Shown: positions 15,096-25,925 of the stretch, piece by piece
Position numbering within the stretch: position 1 is the stretch's first letter
Layout: every line of letters begins with the position of its first letter
DNA from: Plantago ovata
Lineage: Eukaryota; Streptophyta; Magnoliopsida; Lamiales; Plantaginaceae
Direction of reading: 5' to 3'
Length of the DNA: 64,000 bases
NCBI GenBank assembly: GCA_028274465.1
Contig: CM051456.1
Span: forward strand, 15,217,745-15,281,744
Position numbers and translations under genes: made by a program
Notes under the pieces: model-generated
The model's input: only the letters and a program-made list of their open reading frames with translations
Told to the model about the DNA's origin: nothing
Database searches by the model: none

Positions 15096-15307
15096 TTTTT
15101 TTTCTTAAAAATTTTTTTTATTACTTTTCTTGATAATTGTACAACAACCTGTTTAATAATATAAATTTACGTACTAAAAATTAAAAATCATTAAATTTGA
15201 ATTGAAAATAAAATTCAATAAAATTCGATTCTTCAAAATAGAAAAACGTTTACTACAAATGTAAATGTGAAAGTTTTACTACAAATGCCCAACTAAAATG
15301 TAGAAAT

Positions 15308-15887
15308 CTAGGGACGACGACCACTGGAACCCGAAGGAGCATGAGAACTGCCTTGCAAACCCGCACTCCCCGCCGTACCAGGGCTCCCCTCCCCGGTCTG
15401 AAACACAGCTCCCTCTGCGAACGGGTCCATGTCAATGGGATGCTTCTCCAGAATCTTCTTCAGCACCAAATTCTGCGTCTCCACCTGACACAAGTAATGA
15501 TCGATGTAGTTAAGAATATGAAAGATAGATGCAAGCAATGTAAATGAGCATACAAGTGGTTATACATCTACATGACATATCAACATAATATTAGCATACA
15601 AATGAATATACCTGAGACACAAGTGTGTCCTGAATGCTCTTCATCCTAGCATTCTCGGCCCTAAGTGCTGCCATCTCCTCAGCCATTCGAGAATCTGTGC
15701 TGGAGGTAGAACCGGATGAGCGCTGCAATGATTCAGCTGCAAGAGAACGTCCCAAGTTCCCTAAGCCATAGATCGACCACTTAGGGCCAGGAGGGTTCAC
15801 CTCGAGGAAGGCAGCGTTCTCTTCCTCCATCGTAAGTATGTCACCCTTCTCTTCCATCTTAACCAAGTAAAAAGCCTCAACCTCCTC
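15308..15887 (-). CDS. Second CACTA coding segment with coiled coil
   Basis: Two exons are clear: 15887-15612 (acceptor TTGTAG, donor CAG|GTATAT) and 15484-15308 (acceptor GTGTCAG, stop TAG). Both are phase 0 and join into about 150 residues: EEVEAFYLVKMEEKGD, then a GPKWSIYGLGNL block, a heptad stretch (MAEEMAALRAENARMK, VETQNLVLKKILEKH) likely to form a coiled coil, and a Gly/Ser-rich tail. The GxxYGLG block and coiled coil recall the C-terminal part of plant Ptta/En/Spm accessory (TnpA-like) proteins. No 5' exon or start was found. It may splice to the transposase (a possible in-phase donor GTAGAG lies in its last codons) or be a truncated separate gene. Confidence 0.55.
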
Positions 15888-16063
15888 CTACAAGCAGTTA
15901 AGCAATACATGAGTTGATATATTACAATACATATAGAAACTTTTTAAAAAGAAATACAGTACAAGTAACTCAAAGTACTCATTTATGTACTTAATGCATT
16001 ATCAATTAACGTAAATGCACACACAAGGGAATATACATATAAATGACATAGCAACATAATTTA

Positions 16064-19000
16064 TTAATTACCAATTAAAGGTTCCTCCAACTCTAACTCT
16101 ACAAAATGATCCTCGTGCAGGGCAAACTGCCCATCTTTATCCTGTATAGGGCGTCGTGCTACATCATCCACTAAATCCGACTGGAACGAGTTGGTTATGG
16201 ACTCGTCCTTCTCTATATACTCAATCTTGGAACGAGCACGTATGGGTATCACACCCAACCAATCACCCTTGGCCTTAGACACACCTGGATAGGGAAAGTA
16301 GACAGCTTGTGTTGCTTGACTGGCTAACACAAATGGCTCGTACTTTTTGTACTTCTTCTTCTGGTTGATCTCAACCAAATCATAATCCACATGTGTTCTC
16401 GTACCATCTGTAGAAGGGTCGTACCAGTCAACCTCAAATAGAACTGTACGTTTCAAAGGTACACCTGGATATTCAATACGAACAATCCGTCTAAGGGTAC
16501 CAAAGAAATCCTGCCCCTCCCCTCCTATATCTGCCCCAAGCATAGAAACGCCACTGTTGGCAGTTTCTTTGTGCAATGACCTGTCATGCGTGTCAAACCT
16601 AAGTCCATTTACTACGTACGATGTGAATGTCACGGCCCCCCGCAAAGGACCACTTGCTAGAGCTAGTACGTAAGGACATGTGATATTGTTGGCAGGATTT
16701 CTTGCATATGCACCAAACCATTGTGGAAATTCAGTTTCCACTTGCTGTTGTCGTAAGTACTCAATAGTATCATCTGCCATTATTGGATCATTCTCCAAAC
16801 AACGTTCTTTAAAGTACCGATCAAATATGGCCATATACTTGTCCACACTTTCACAGTTCCGAAGGATGTAAAAGTGAGCAGCCTTGCACTCTTTCTCTGT
16901 CAAATATTCTTTCTTCTCCTCACCTATAGGTCGTCCAGTTACCCTAAAGATGGAAAGAGTGATAGAATCATCCTCTTGAACTGTGAAAGTGTTGGCATTT
17001 CTAGCCGGCCTAGATGTCTTGGTCATGACATCGTCGTCAAAGTAATAGGAGCAGAAATGAGAACTCTCAGATCGGATGTATGCATTAGCAATGGAGCCCT
17101 CAGGTTGAGCTTTGTTCTTGACAAACTTCTTAAGCTTACCTAAGTACCTGTTTATGAAATTACAATTGATTAGATTATTGTTATTAAGTTCGAATGTGTG
17201 AATATTGATAGAAATATAGTTAAACCATTATCATACCTCTCAAATGGATACATCCACCTGAACTGAACCGGCCCAGCATGCAACGCTTCATATGGGAGGT
17301 GGACCGGCAAGTGCTCCATAGAATCAAAGAAGCTAGGAGGGAATATGCGTTCAAGCTTGCATAGAATCAAGGGTATGTTCCTTTCAAGTGTCCTCAAAAC
17401 TTCTATTTCAACAACCCTTGTGCACATGTTCTTGAAAAACAAACTTAGCTCGGTAAGAGCGCTCCAAATGGCTGGAGGTAAGAGTTCTCGAAATGCAATG
17501 GGAACTAACCTCTCCATGAACACATGAGAATCGTGGCTCTTCATTCCATACATCCTAGTCTTGTTCAGATCCACCCAACGCCCCAACTTCGATGCATAGT
17601 TATCGGGAAACTTTAAAGACTTCACCCAATCAAACAATTTTTCTCTAGCATCTTTGTCTATCGTGTAAGCCGCCTTGGGCCATTCACCTTGGGCATTCTT
17701 CTTCGATAACCCTGGCCTTTTGCACAAGCCACCCAATTCCTCTCTAGACTTAACTGTATCCTTGGTCTTGTTGGGTATTTGGCAAATTGTGTTGAAACAG
17801 TTCTCAAACACGTTCTTCTCTATATGCATGAAGTCTAGCATATGACGTATCTTCAAACTTCTCCAATAAGGCAAGTCCCAAAAGATGCTCCTCTTCTTCC
17901 ACCCACAACCTTTCTGAATCTTAGCATTATGCTTCTCCCAACCAATCTCCGTCACTTTCATAAGTCCCAAGTGTTCGATAATTGCAAATATTTGCTCACC
18001 GGTTAGTTGTTTGGGGGGCCCTTTGGTCTCAACTCTATTCTTAAGGAATCGATCCTTGTCGTTCCTAAATGGATGATGATCCGGTAGAAACCTTCTGTGG
18101 CAGACAAACCAAGTTTCCTTGCCACTTTTGTCAAGTCTAAAAGCATTAGTATCCTCCAAACAATGTGGGCAAGCATGAAATCCAGAAGTCTTCCTCCCAG
18201 AAAGCATAGAGTAAGCCGGAAAGTCACTAACAGTCCACAGAAGAGCTGCTCTCAAAGTGAAGTTCTTCTTGCTAGACAGATCATAAGCAGGTATACCGTT
18301 CACCCATAGATCATGAAGCTCCTTGATCAGCGGCTGCAAGAACACATCCAGCTTCTGTCCCGGATCATCAGGACCGGGAACCAAGACAGTCAAGAACATG
18401 AATGGTTCTTTCATGCAATCATTCGGCGGTAGATTGTACGGAGTTACCATTACCGGCCACATGGAATACTTACGCTCATTCCCAAAAGGGTTAAAACCAT
18501 CAGAACTAAGGCCCAACCTTACATTCCTCGGTTCCGCTGCAAACTCAGGATATTTCTCATCAAATTCCTTCCAGGCCGGTGAATCAGCTGGATGCTCCAT
18601 CTTACCCGCCATATCTGCAGGTATCACCCTCTCCTTGTGCCACTTCATTTTATCTGCACAAGCATTTGAAGCATACAACCTCTTCAAACGCGGACCTAAA
18701 GGAAAGTACCACATCTTCTTGTGGGAAAGATTCATTTTCTGTCGTTTGTTAGAAGCCCCAGGCTTGTAACGCTTGTATCGTTCCTTCCCACAATGTTTGC
18801 AACTTAGCAACTCTGCATCCTCCTCCCAATAAATCATGCACATATCGGGGCAACAATCAATCTTCTCCATAGGCAACCCCAAACCACGCATCTTCTTCTG
18901 CGCGTGATAGAAATTGGTAGGAATCAAGTTAGGCTCGGGAAACGCCTTCCTAAGGATGTTTAACCAAGTGTTGAAGTTCTCTTCTGATTGGGCACCCTCA

Positions 19001-19545
19001 GCTTTGGCACTCAAAGTTTGAGACACCAACTCTAACTCGGTCATAGGACTGCCTGGAAAGATAGGCTTCTTTGAGGACTCTAACATCTCGTAGAATGCCA
19101 TAGTCTCGGCATTTGGAGACTCCTCAACATCCTCCATATTACTGACACCAAAATCAATACCATGTGCAACATTCTCCAACATGGCATCCATATCACCATG
19201 TACTGACGATGGACCCGAGGAAACGGCGGACAAATCCTTGGTCCGTCTCATCTTTCTCGCGCTCCCATAGTCTAGGAGCAAAGGAACAGTCTCACCGTGA
19301 TGATTCCATACCTCATAATCAGGCACGAATCCCCTACTTCTCACGTGCTGCTTAACCATATTGGGGCTCAACCATTGCGTGTTTCTACATTTATTTGCAC
19401 TACAAGGACACTTCATATCCCCACATTTCAAACAATCAGGGTGTGCAAGTGCAAATGCAATAAATGAATCAAGCCCCTGCTCGAAACTAGGCAGAATCAT
19501 CCCATGCTTGGTCCGTTTATACATCCAAGACCGATCGGGTTCCAT
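16064..19545 (-). CDS. CACTA transposase (TNP2 family)
   Basis: Two exons, complement 19545-17237 and 17147-16064, joined across an 89-bp GT-AG intron (FER|YLGKLKKF), give about 1130 residues without interruption. Order: transposase-associated domain (about 1-85, SWMYKRTKHG with Cys residues CLKCGDMKCPC), TNP2 core (about 330-560; KYSMWPVMVTPYNLPP, LVPGPDDPGQKLDVFLQPL, FTLRAALLWTVSDFPAYSML, CPHCLEDT), a DUF4218-like segment (about 680-770) and, in exon 2, a DUF4216-like segment (VLFEVDWYDPS, FVLASQATQAVYFPYPG). The protein binds element ends and cuts at the CACTA termini. The ATG at 19545 follows a probable 5'-UTR intron. Lack of stops or frameshifts suggests recent activity. Confidence 0.9.
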
Positions 19546-20622
19546 TTCAACAATGACTAACCTGAAATTCTTTAATTATTAAATTCATACATTTTCAATA
19601 TTCATATTTAGAATTGAAATGTAGTTTTAAGGATATTTATATGTCTTATACAGATTTGAAGTTAACATTATAATCATTTTATTATTATGTTATAATCATT
19701 TCATTTAATTTTACCAACCATCAACAACATCTCTAGACTAGCATCATCAACAACAACCATATGAACATATCTCTAGCCTAACATTATCAACCATATCACC
19801 AATCAACCATATAACAACATCATCTCTAGCCTAACATCATCAACCTTATCACCAATCAACCAACCATTAACAACATCATCTCTAGCCTAGCATTGTCAAC
19901 AACAACCATATGAACATCATCTCTAACCTAACATCATCATCATATCATCATCTCGAACCCATTTTCACTTTATTTCAAAACCCCCAAATTGAGCTACAAG
20001 TCTCGATTTTCATAAATTACTCTATTTTATCGTATTCAACTACAAAATTAACCTTATATAAGTACATAACCTAGTTATGGAACATTAAATTCGATTAAAT
20101 ACAAAACTAAAAAAGCCCTAAATTGATCTAAGTCTCGATTTTAATTAACAAACCCAAATTAACATAATCCAAAACTAACATTCAACTATAACAACTAATA
20201 TCTACTTAATACTAACATACATTTCCATAATTTAAGAAATCCCCAAATTAATAAAATCCCAAAATCGATTCATTACTCAATTTTAACAACAATGAACTAC
20301 ACATTTAAGCAAAATATACTTGTATCAACTACTATGTAATATACATTTGACAATTTAACCAACAATTAGATAATTCCCAAATTAAAAATCAAATAAGGGT
20401 TATAGTTCATACCTTTGATTTTGCACAAATTGACCAAAAAAAATCCAAATTGAAGGTTGTTCCTTGTTCCTTGTGCAATAAGCTTCAATTTGCTACCAAA
20501 ATGGATGAAAATGGTGAAGTTTTGAAGGAGAAATGGAGATGAGAAGATGAAAAACGGAAAGAAGAAAGAAAGGAGAAGAAGATGGCAATGGCGTTCTGCC
20601 AGTCGCGGCCGGTATAAATGGA
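19546..20622 (-). promoter_or_regulatory. CACTA transposase leader with long 5'-UTR intron
   Basis: On the minus strand a good donor (ATCAAAG|GTATGAAC, about 20412-20411) and acceptor (AATTTCAG|GTTAG, about 19562) frame an intron of about 850 bp just before the transposase ATG. The first, non-coding exon would lie at about 20412-20600. The intron contains a minisatellite-like stretch at 19700-19950 in which ATCTCTAGCCTAACATCATC and CACCAATCAACC recur three to four times. Confidence 0.5.
19700..19950 (+). repeat. Minisatellite in CACTA leader intron
   Basis: Imperfect units of about 50-65 bp contain AACATCATCTCTAGCCTAAC, ATCATCAACC and CCATATGAACAT, repeated about four times. Confidence 0.6.
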
Positions 20623-20862
20623 GCTTACCGACGGATACGCTTATCCGTCGGTAAGTATAATTTAATTTTTTTTTTTTTTCTTAATATTTAGCGACGGATA
20701 AGTTATCCGTCGCTAAGATACCGACGGATAAAAAACTATTAGCGACGGATGACGAACAAAGTGGTCAACTTTGTTCGTTATCCGTCATCCGTCGCTAAGA
20801 GACACCGATCCGTCGCTATTTACCGACGGATAAAATCCGTCATTTTATCCGTCGGTAAAGTT
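20623..20862. repeat. CACTA subterminal repeats, 5' (promoter) side
   Basis: Repeats of TTACCGACGGATA, TTATCCGTCGGTAA and the TTAGCGACGGATA variant, several in palindromic pairs. The zone lies just upstream of the transposase transcript on the minus strand and so probably overlaps its promoter. Confidence 0.85.
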
Positions 20863-21428
20863 CTGATTTTTTGTAGTGAAAGGTGGCGGGTTCGATTCCC
20901 GGCGGTGGTGGAGTTACAAGTTGGTTTAGGTGTGGAAAATATCATATAAGGTGGTTTAAGAATTTTGTAGTATATCATAAGTGTAGGAGTAGTTGTATTT
21001 GTTGTTTAAAAAAAAAAGTAAGTCATTCTATTTAATGGTTGTATTAAAGTAATATAATAACATGATTGATTTACAACCCAATCAATTCTAATCCGTTGAT
21101 CTTATTCAATTTCAATCTGGTGCGTACATGAGTCATTATTTAATAATAGGTATAGGGTTTGACTCATGTTGGCGTGAACTTTTTTCCATTATTTCTATTA
21201 TTATTTTTATTGAAGGTATTTGGTTCGAATCTTGTTGGCGTGATTTTTCTCTATTATTTGTATCGTTATTTTAGTTGAAGGTGTTGGGTTCGAATCTTAT
21301 TGACGTAATTTTTTTATTTTTTATTTATTCTCTTCTTAAATCTTTATTTTTTAACACAAAGTTGTATGGTCGTACTATACTTAATTTAAAAATAATCATG
21401 ATGATATGTTCTTATGAAAAAAGACATA

Positions 21429-21683
21429 CTTCCTCCGTCCAATAATAAATGTAACACTTACTTTTGTTGACTTTTCTATGGTGATTTTGACATTAAACTA
21501 TTCTTAAATCATATAATAAAAATTATTAAAAATATCATATTATGAAATTCGAATGTTTTTATATTTTCATAATATAATTTTTTTAATTATTTTACTTGAA
21601 TGTTTACAAATAATTTGATGTCAAAATACTCATCGAAAAAGTTAACAAAACCAAATGGTACACTTGTTATTGGACGGAGGAAG
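21429..21683. mobile_element. Stowaway (Tc1/mariner-type) MITE
   Basis: Inverted ends CTTCCTCCGTCCAATAATAA and its complement TTATTGGACGGAGGAAG, flanked by TA at 21427-21428 and 21684-21685. Length 255 bp, no coding capacity. The inner ends pair over much of the length (TGTAACACTT... with ...ACACTTGTTA). Sister copies 2-4 of the host repeat retain only one half, showing internal deletion after insertion. Confidence 0.85.
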
Positions 21684-22025
21684 TATTTAATTATAAACCA
21701 AAATGTCAATTAAGCTCTGATGATACTAGGTCAATTGGAATTTTAATACCGTCCATATTGCAGCATTAACATAACAAAAGGCATCGACGAAACAAAATGG
21801 CAAGAGATAATAATGACGTACATGACAATATATTCAATACTCTATATTCAACTGATGAAGAACACCAATTAGCATGCGAAAGATGCATTACATATTTCGA
21901 ACTTGAATGTTTCCAAAGCCTACATATGTATCGGATGGTTCTTAACTCATCGGAAGAATACTTTTCGTACGTCTAATATCGTTCAATTCAAAATATTCGT
22001 TGCATAATTACAAAATGTCTAATTA

Positions 22026-22189
<164 letters not shown>

Positions 22190-22355
22190 AGGACACCATT
22201 TATGTTAAGTTCAAATTGGTTATTTTTTATTATGTTTGAAGTCATTATTATGTGAAGATTATATATTTACTCCATTCATTTCAATAGATTATTTAATAAA
22301 ACAACAATCTTCCACAAGATTACGCTCCGCACGCGTAGCGCGACGCAGTTTCTAG

Positions 22356-23285
22356 TACCACAATTCCAGATACATTACTGTTGTAACTTCCCAAGTTGTC
22401 ATAGGATTTGTTTTTCGAAATAACTTAATAGGATTGAAAATGTTACATATACATTTTCCTGGGAGAAATTACAATGTCAAATAATTGATTCCTTGTGACC
22501 ATTTATGTGGATTCAAGTATTCAACTCAACGTATCGCCTAGACATATGACTAATCAAGCTCGCCTTAAGAATGGTCCTTAGACTACAAGGGATGGGAGTA
22601 TGGGACGGGACATCAAACATTAAAATAAAAAAATAAAAAGATAAAAATGTTTCCTCACAAACATGCATTAATTATGTATTTACATCATATTTTATCCATT
22701 ATATCTCATATTTTAACAATTACTACTGAAATAGTAATATTGTAACAATTAACTACTAAAAAATATTTACAATTTTGTGAGATGGAATACGAAAGATTTA
22801 CTAAAACTTTATCCATTTTCTAAAAAAAAAAACTACTTTACACATTAAAATTATTATTTTTTACAATAATATTACAAATCTATAATCTCACTTCAATTTA
22901 ATACTATTTTTCAATTAAACAATAATAAACTCCACTACATTTTTTATTTCTTTTTGGGACCGAGGAAGTACTATTAATCATAATCGTTGGAGCATCTATT
23001 TTCTTAATTTTAAATGGTTATTTGAAGCTGGGGTTATTAAAAATGGTTTTTAAATGATAATCGAAGACTAAGGTTAAAAGGGTCAAGAAAATTGAATGAA
23101 CCCAGAGTGCTGGAGTCCACCTGACCACAGTAGAGGGAGGACGTGCCTAAAGAAAGAAATCTTTGTCCGTGAAATAGTGTACTATATCGCATTATTATAT
23201 AAGATCTTTGGCCTAAATTCAATCTTTGATGATGATGACACATAGCCGACTTCTCTACCGTGGACTAGTTTACGCAATTAATCCG
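22356..23285. other. AT-rich spacer
   Basis: No gene is recognisable. Around 22760-22970 there are Stowaway-like fragments (ACTTTATCCATTTTC and GGGACCGAGGAAGTA) with no clean opposite end. Confidence 0.4.
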
Positions 23286-23427
23286 TGTTAACAAATAACA
23301 ACAATACAAATTAGATTATGGATTTCGTTAAAGTAGTTGTTATAATATTTTATAATTATGACATATATAATTGGATAATTTTATCTTATTAACAAGGCAT
23401 TTAAAGTTGTTATTGGCCTAATTCTAA

Positions 23428-24419
23428 GACCATATCTCCAACCATAATACTCAAATCTACATTTTTTATTCTTTACTTCATAAGATCATAAGACTCAAAC
23501 CTATCTTCATCTCCAACCATACGACTCAACTATACATTTTTTATTCTTTCCTTTTATTAACATTATTCTTTGTTCCATTTCTTTATAAAATAACTCACTA
23601 TCTTATACTCATCTGTTTTTCTGGATTCTATACGTATTCCATTTGTGTCCGTTTCTTTAGATTCTATACATTTCTATTTTTGACAATTTTTATCTTACAA
23701 TTATTGTGGGTCCTGCCACTAAACCAACACACTACACTCATTATATAAATCTTCTAAAACTCCGATCCAAAAGCAAACGTATAGAATCCAAAAAACGGAT
23801 GAGTATTCTTTTAAATTGTTAGTTAATTAAAATAACATTTACAAAATCTAAAAAATTACAACAATGTAGAAAAATTACAATACTTGATAATAAAAGTTGC
23901 AATACTTGAAATTGAAATTGAAAAATTACAATACTTGAAATAGAAAAAATACAATACCTGATAATAAAAATTACAATACTTGAAATCGTAATATTTAAAT
24001 TACGCTATTGTATTTGTCATTTTTTAAATTTGTTGTGTCTTTTTATTGTAAGTGTATTTTTTATTATTGAGTTGAACATTTTTATTATATGATCATAGTG
24101 GTATTTTATATTTTATACAATACAATATATTAAATAATAAATCAATTTAAAGAAAAGATGAAAATAAAAATAAAAATATGAAAATAAAACAAGGTTTAAA
24201 TTAATAGAAACAAAATTGAAATTAAAATAAAAATAAAGTTAGAAAAAACAAACAAATAAAAGAAACAAATAAATTGGAAAGAAAAAAATAATAAAGATAA
24301 TAATAAAATATTGTATAAGATGGGTCTTATGTGGGAATACTCATCTTTTGCATAAGATGATAAGACCCACTTTTTCACTCTTCCAACCAATCTTATGAGA
24401 CTCATGGTTGGAGATGGTC
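23428..24419. mobile_element. PIF/Harbinger-type non-autonomous element
   Basis: Ends GACCATATCTCCAACCATAA and (inverted) GACCATCTCCAACCATGAGT, flanked by the 3-bp target duplication TAA (23425-23427 and 24420-24422), as expected for Harbinger. Length 992 bp including a nested 196-bp MITE. No transposase. The element lies between the 5' LTR and primer-binding site of a TRIM retrotransposon. Confidence 0.75.
23608..23803. mobile_element. Small TA-flanked MITE (family A, copy 1), nested in Harbinger
   Basis: Inverted ends CTCATCTGTTTTTCTGGATT and, from the other side, CTCATCCGTTTTTTGGATTC, both continuing into TCTATACGT, flanked by TA at 23606-23607 and 23804-23805. Length 196 bp. Family copy 2 lies at 26771-27019. 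The TA duplication points to the mariner/Stowaway superfamily. Confidence 0.8.
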
Positions 24420-24424
24420 TAATA

Positions 24425-24437
24425 TGGTATCAGGGTC
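24425..24437 (+). other. Primer-binding site (tRNA-Met type) of TRIM
   Basis: TGGTATCAGGGTC matches the plant LTR-retrotransposon primer site TGGTATCAGAGC, complementary to the 3' end of initiator tRNA-Met, in all but the last few bases. Confidence 0.65.
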
Positions 24438-24690
24438 AAAGTTGACGATGGATGTCCCAACCGATGATAATTCCGGCTTGTGCAATTATGACATTTATGA
24501 TTCCACGTGTAGAGCCGACTAACAGCAGCCTACTCGTGAGGGGCATGTTAGGATATCCCTCATCACTTGTGAGAGCGATAATTAGCACGTATATAAGTTG
24601 GATAAACTTATCACCTTAACAAAAACTTTTAAGGTGTTCTTGATCCAACTTCAATAGTCTAATCTAGTTTAATAATTGAATTATCGATCT

Positions 24691-25028
24691 AAAATAAATT
24701 AAATTGAATTTATTTGTAATATAAAAAAATGACTAATCAATTCAAGCTAAACCAAATTAAATTAATTCGATATTAACTTTCGATTGAATTTAATGAATTT
24801 GAACTAAATTAAACATATTGTTTTTCAGATGAACAAAACATAGAGTTGTGGGATGACATAGAGGATAACTTTTATTTATCCTTAGTTCGGATTAAGTTGG
24901 AACCATTAATATTACCTGAATATTTTCTAAATATCATATTCTATATTTATCATATGAGCGTATCTTTTGTTTATTACGTTTTCACATCCTTTACCTTTCC
25001 TTTGCTCTCTCCCACTCTTATCTTATTA
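24691..25028. other. AT-rich spacer
   Basis: No gene or repeat boundary recognised; simple AT-rich sequence between the TRIM 3' LTR and Helitron-like copy 2. Confidence 0.4.
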
Positions 25029-25925
25029 CTAAAAACCGCGCGAAGCGTAATATTATAAAACATTATTGTTTTATTAAATAATATATTGAAATAAATGGAG
25101 TGAATATATAATTTTCACATATATAATGACTTCAAACGTAATAAAAAATAACTAATTGAGTAACTAAACTTAATATAAATTGTGTGCTATAAATGTATAT
25201 AATTTTTGTAGTTATGCAATTAATAGTTTTGAATTGAACAATATTAGACATACAAAAAGTATTCTTCCGAAAAGTTAAGAACCATCGGATACATCTCTAA
25301 ACTTTGGAAACATTCAACTTCAAAATCTACAATTCATCTTTTTCGCATGTTAATTGGTATTTTTCATCAGTTGAATATATTGTCAAGTGCTTCATATAAA
25401 CATTCTAGTTTCATAATATGATGTTTTTAGTTATTTTTATCGTATGATTTAAGAATAATTTAAAGTCAAAATGATCATCGAAAAAGTCAACAAAATCAAG
25501 TGTTACATTTATTATTGGACGGAGGAAGTATGTCTTTTTTTTATAAGAACATATCATGGTTATATTTTAAAATTAAGTATAATACGTCATACAACTTTAT
25601 GTTAAAAAAATAAAAATTTAAGAAGAAAATAAATAAAAAAGAAAAAAATTACGTCAATAAGATTCGAACCCAACACCTTCAACTAAAATAATGATACAAA
25701 TAATAGAGAAAAATCACACCAACAAGATTCGAACCAAACACCTTCAATAAAAATAATAATAAAAATAATGGAGAAAAATCACGCCAACAGGATTCGAACC
25801 CTACATCTTTTAATTAACTAATGACACATGTACGCACCAGATTAAAATTGGATAAGTAAGATCAACGAATTAAAATTGATTGGTAGGTCAATCAATGGTC
25901 TTTTTCTTACCAACCGGTTAAATCC
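25029..25925 (-). mobile_element. Helitron-like repeat, copy 2 (5'-truncated)
   Basis: Minus-strand copy. Its 3' end reads CGCTTCGCGCGGTTTTTAG followed by T (25028). Interior order matches the other copies: half of a Stowaway MITE (TTATTGGACGGAGGAAG near 25514-25530) and three GATTCGAACC-type motifs (25650-25805). The TTAAAGTAATATA start is missing. Confidence 0.5.

Larger units (their letters stand above)
14709..20878 (-). mobile_element. Complete CACTA (En/Spm) DNA transposon
   Basis: The ends read CACTACAAGAACT at 14709 and, inverted, CACTACAAAAAATCAGAAC at 20878, flanked by the 3-bp target duplication AAA (14706-14708 and 20879-20881). The subterminal zones (14728-15095 and 20623-20862) are packed with direct and inverted copies of TACCGACGGATA / TATCCGTCGGTA, the transposase-binding repeats typical of this superfamily. 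The interior carries a two-exon TNP2-type transposase on the minus strand and a second coding segment downstream. Ends, target duplication and coding region all look intact, so the element could be autonomous. Length is 6170 bp. Confidence 0.93.
14644..21032 (+). mobile_element. tRNA-derived SINE (family 1, copy 1), split by CACTA element
   Basis: A 15-bp target duplication GTAAGTCATTCTATT flanks the unit at 14644-14658 and 21018-21032. The SINE body is 14659-14708 plus 20879-21017: a GGGTCATAAGGTGGTGCAACG head, a perfect Pol III B-box GGTTCGATTCCC at about 20889-20900, a 3' body (TTGGTTTAGGTGTGG, AAGGTGGTTTAAGAA) and a short A tail at about 21008-21017. Copy 2 at 34671-34842 shows the uninterrupted structure. 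The CACTA element lies between the A-box side and the B-box. Split Pol III signals make this copy inactive. Confidence 0.85.
23286..24690 (+). mobile_element. Degenerate TRIM LTR retrotransposon, split by Harbinger element
   Basis: After removing the Harbinger insertion, the order is: LTR-like 3' half (ATATATAATTGGATAATTTT ... TTATTAACAAGGCATTTAAA ... TTGGCCTAATTCTAA), a primer-binding site TGGTATCAGGGTC (24425-24437; initiator tRNA-Met type), about 100 bp of non-coding interior, a purine tract GTGAGGGGCA ending at 24545 and a second LTR beginning TGTTAGGATATCCC at 24546 that repeats the TATATAAGTTGGATAAACTT, CTTAACAAAAACTTTTAAGG blocks. No gag or pol. The LTRs are short (about 140 bp) and diverged, typical of an old terminal-repeat retrotransposon in miniature. 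Confidence 0.6.
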
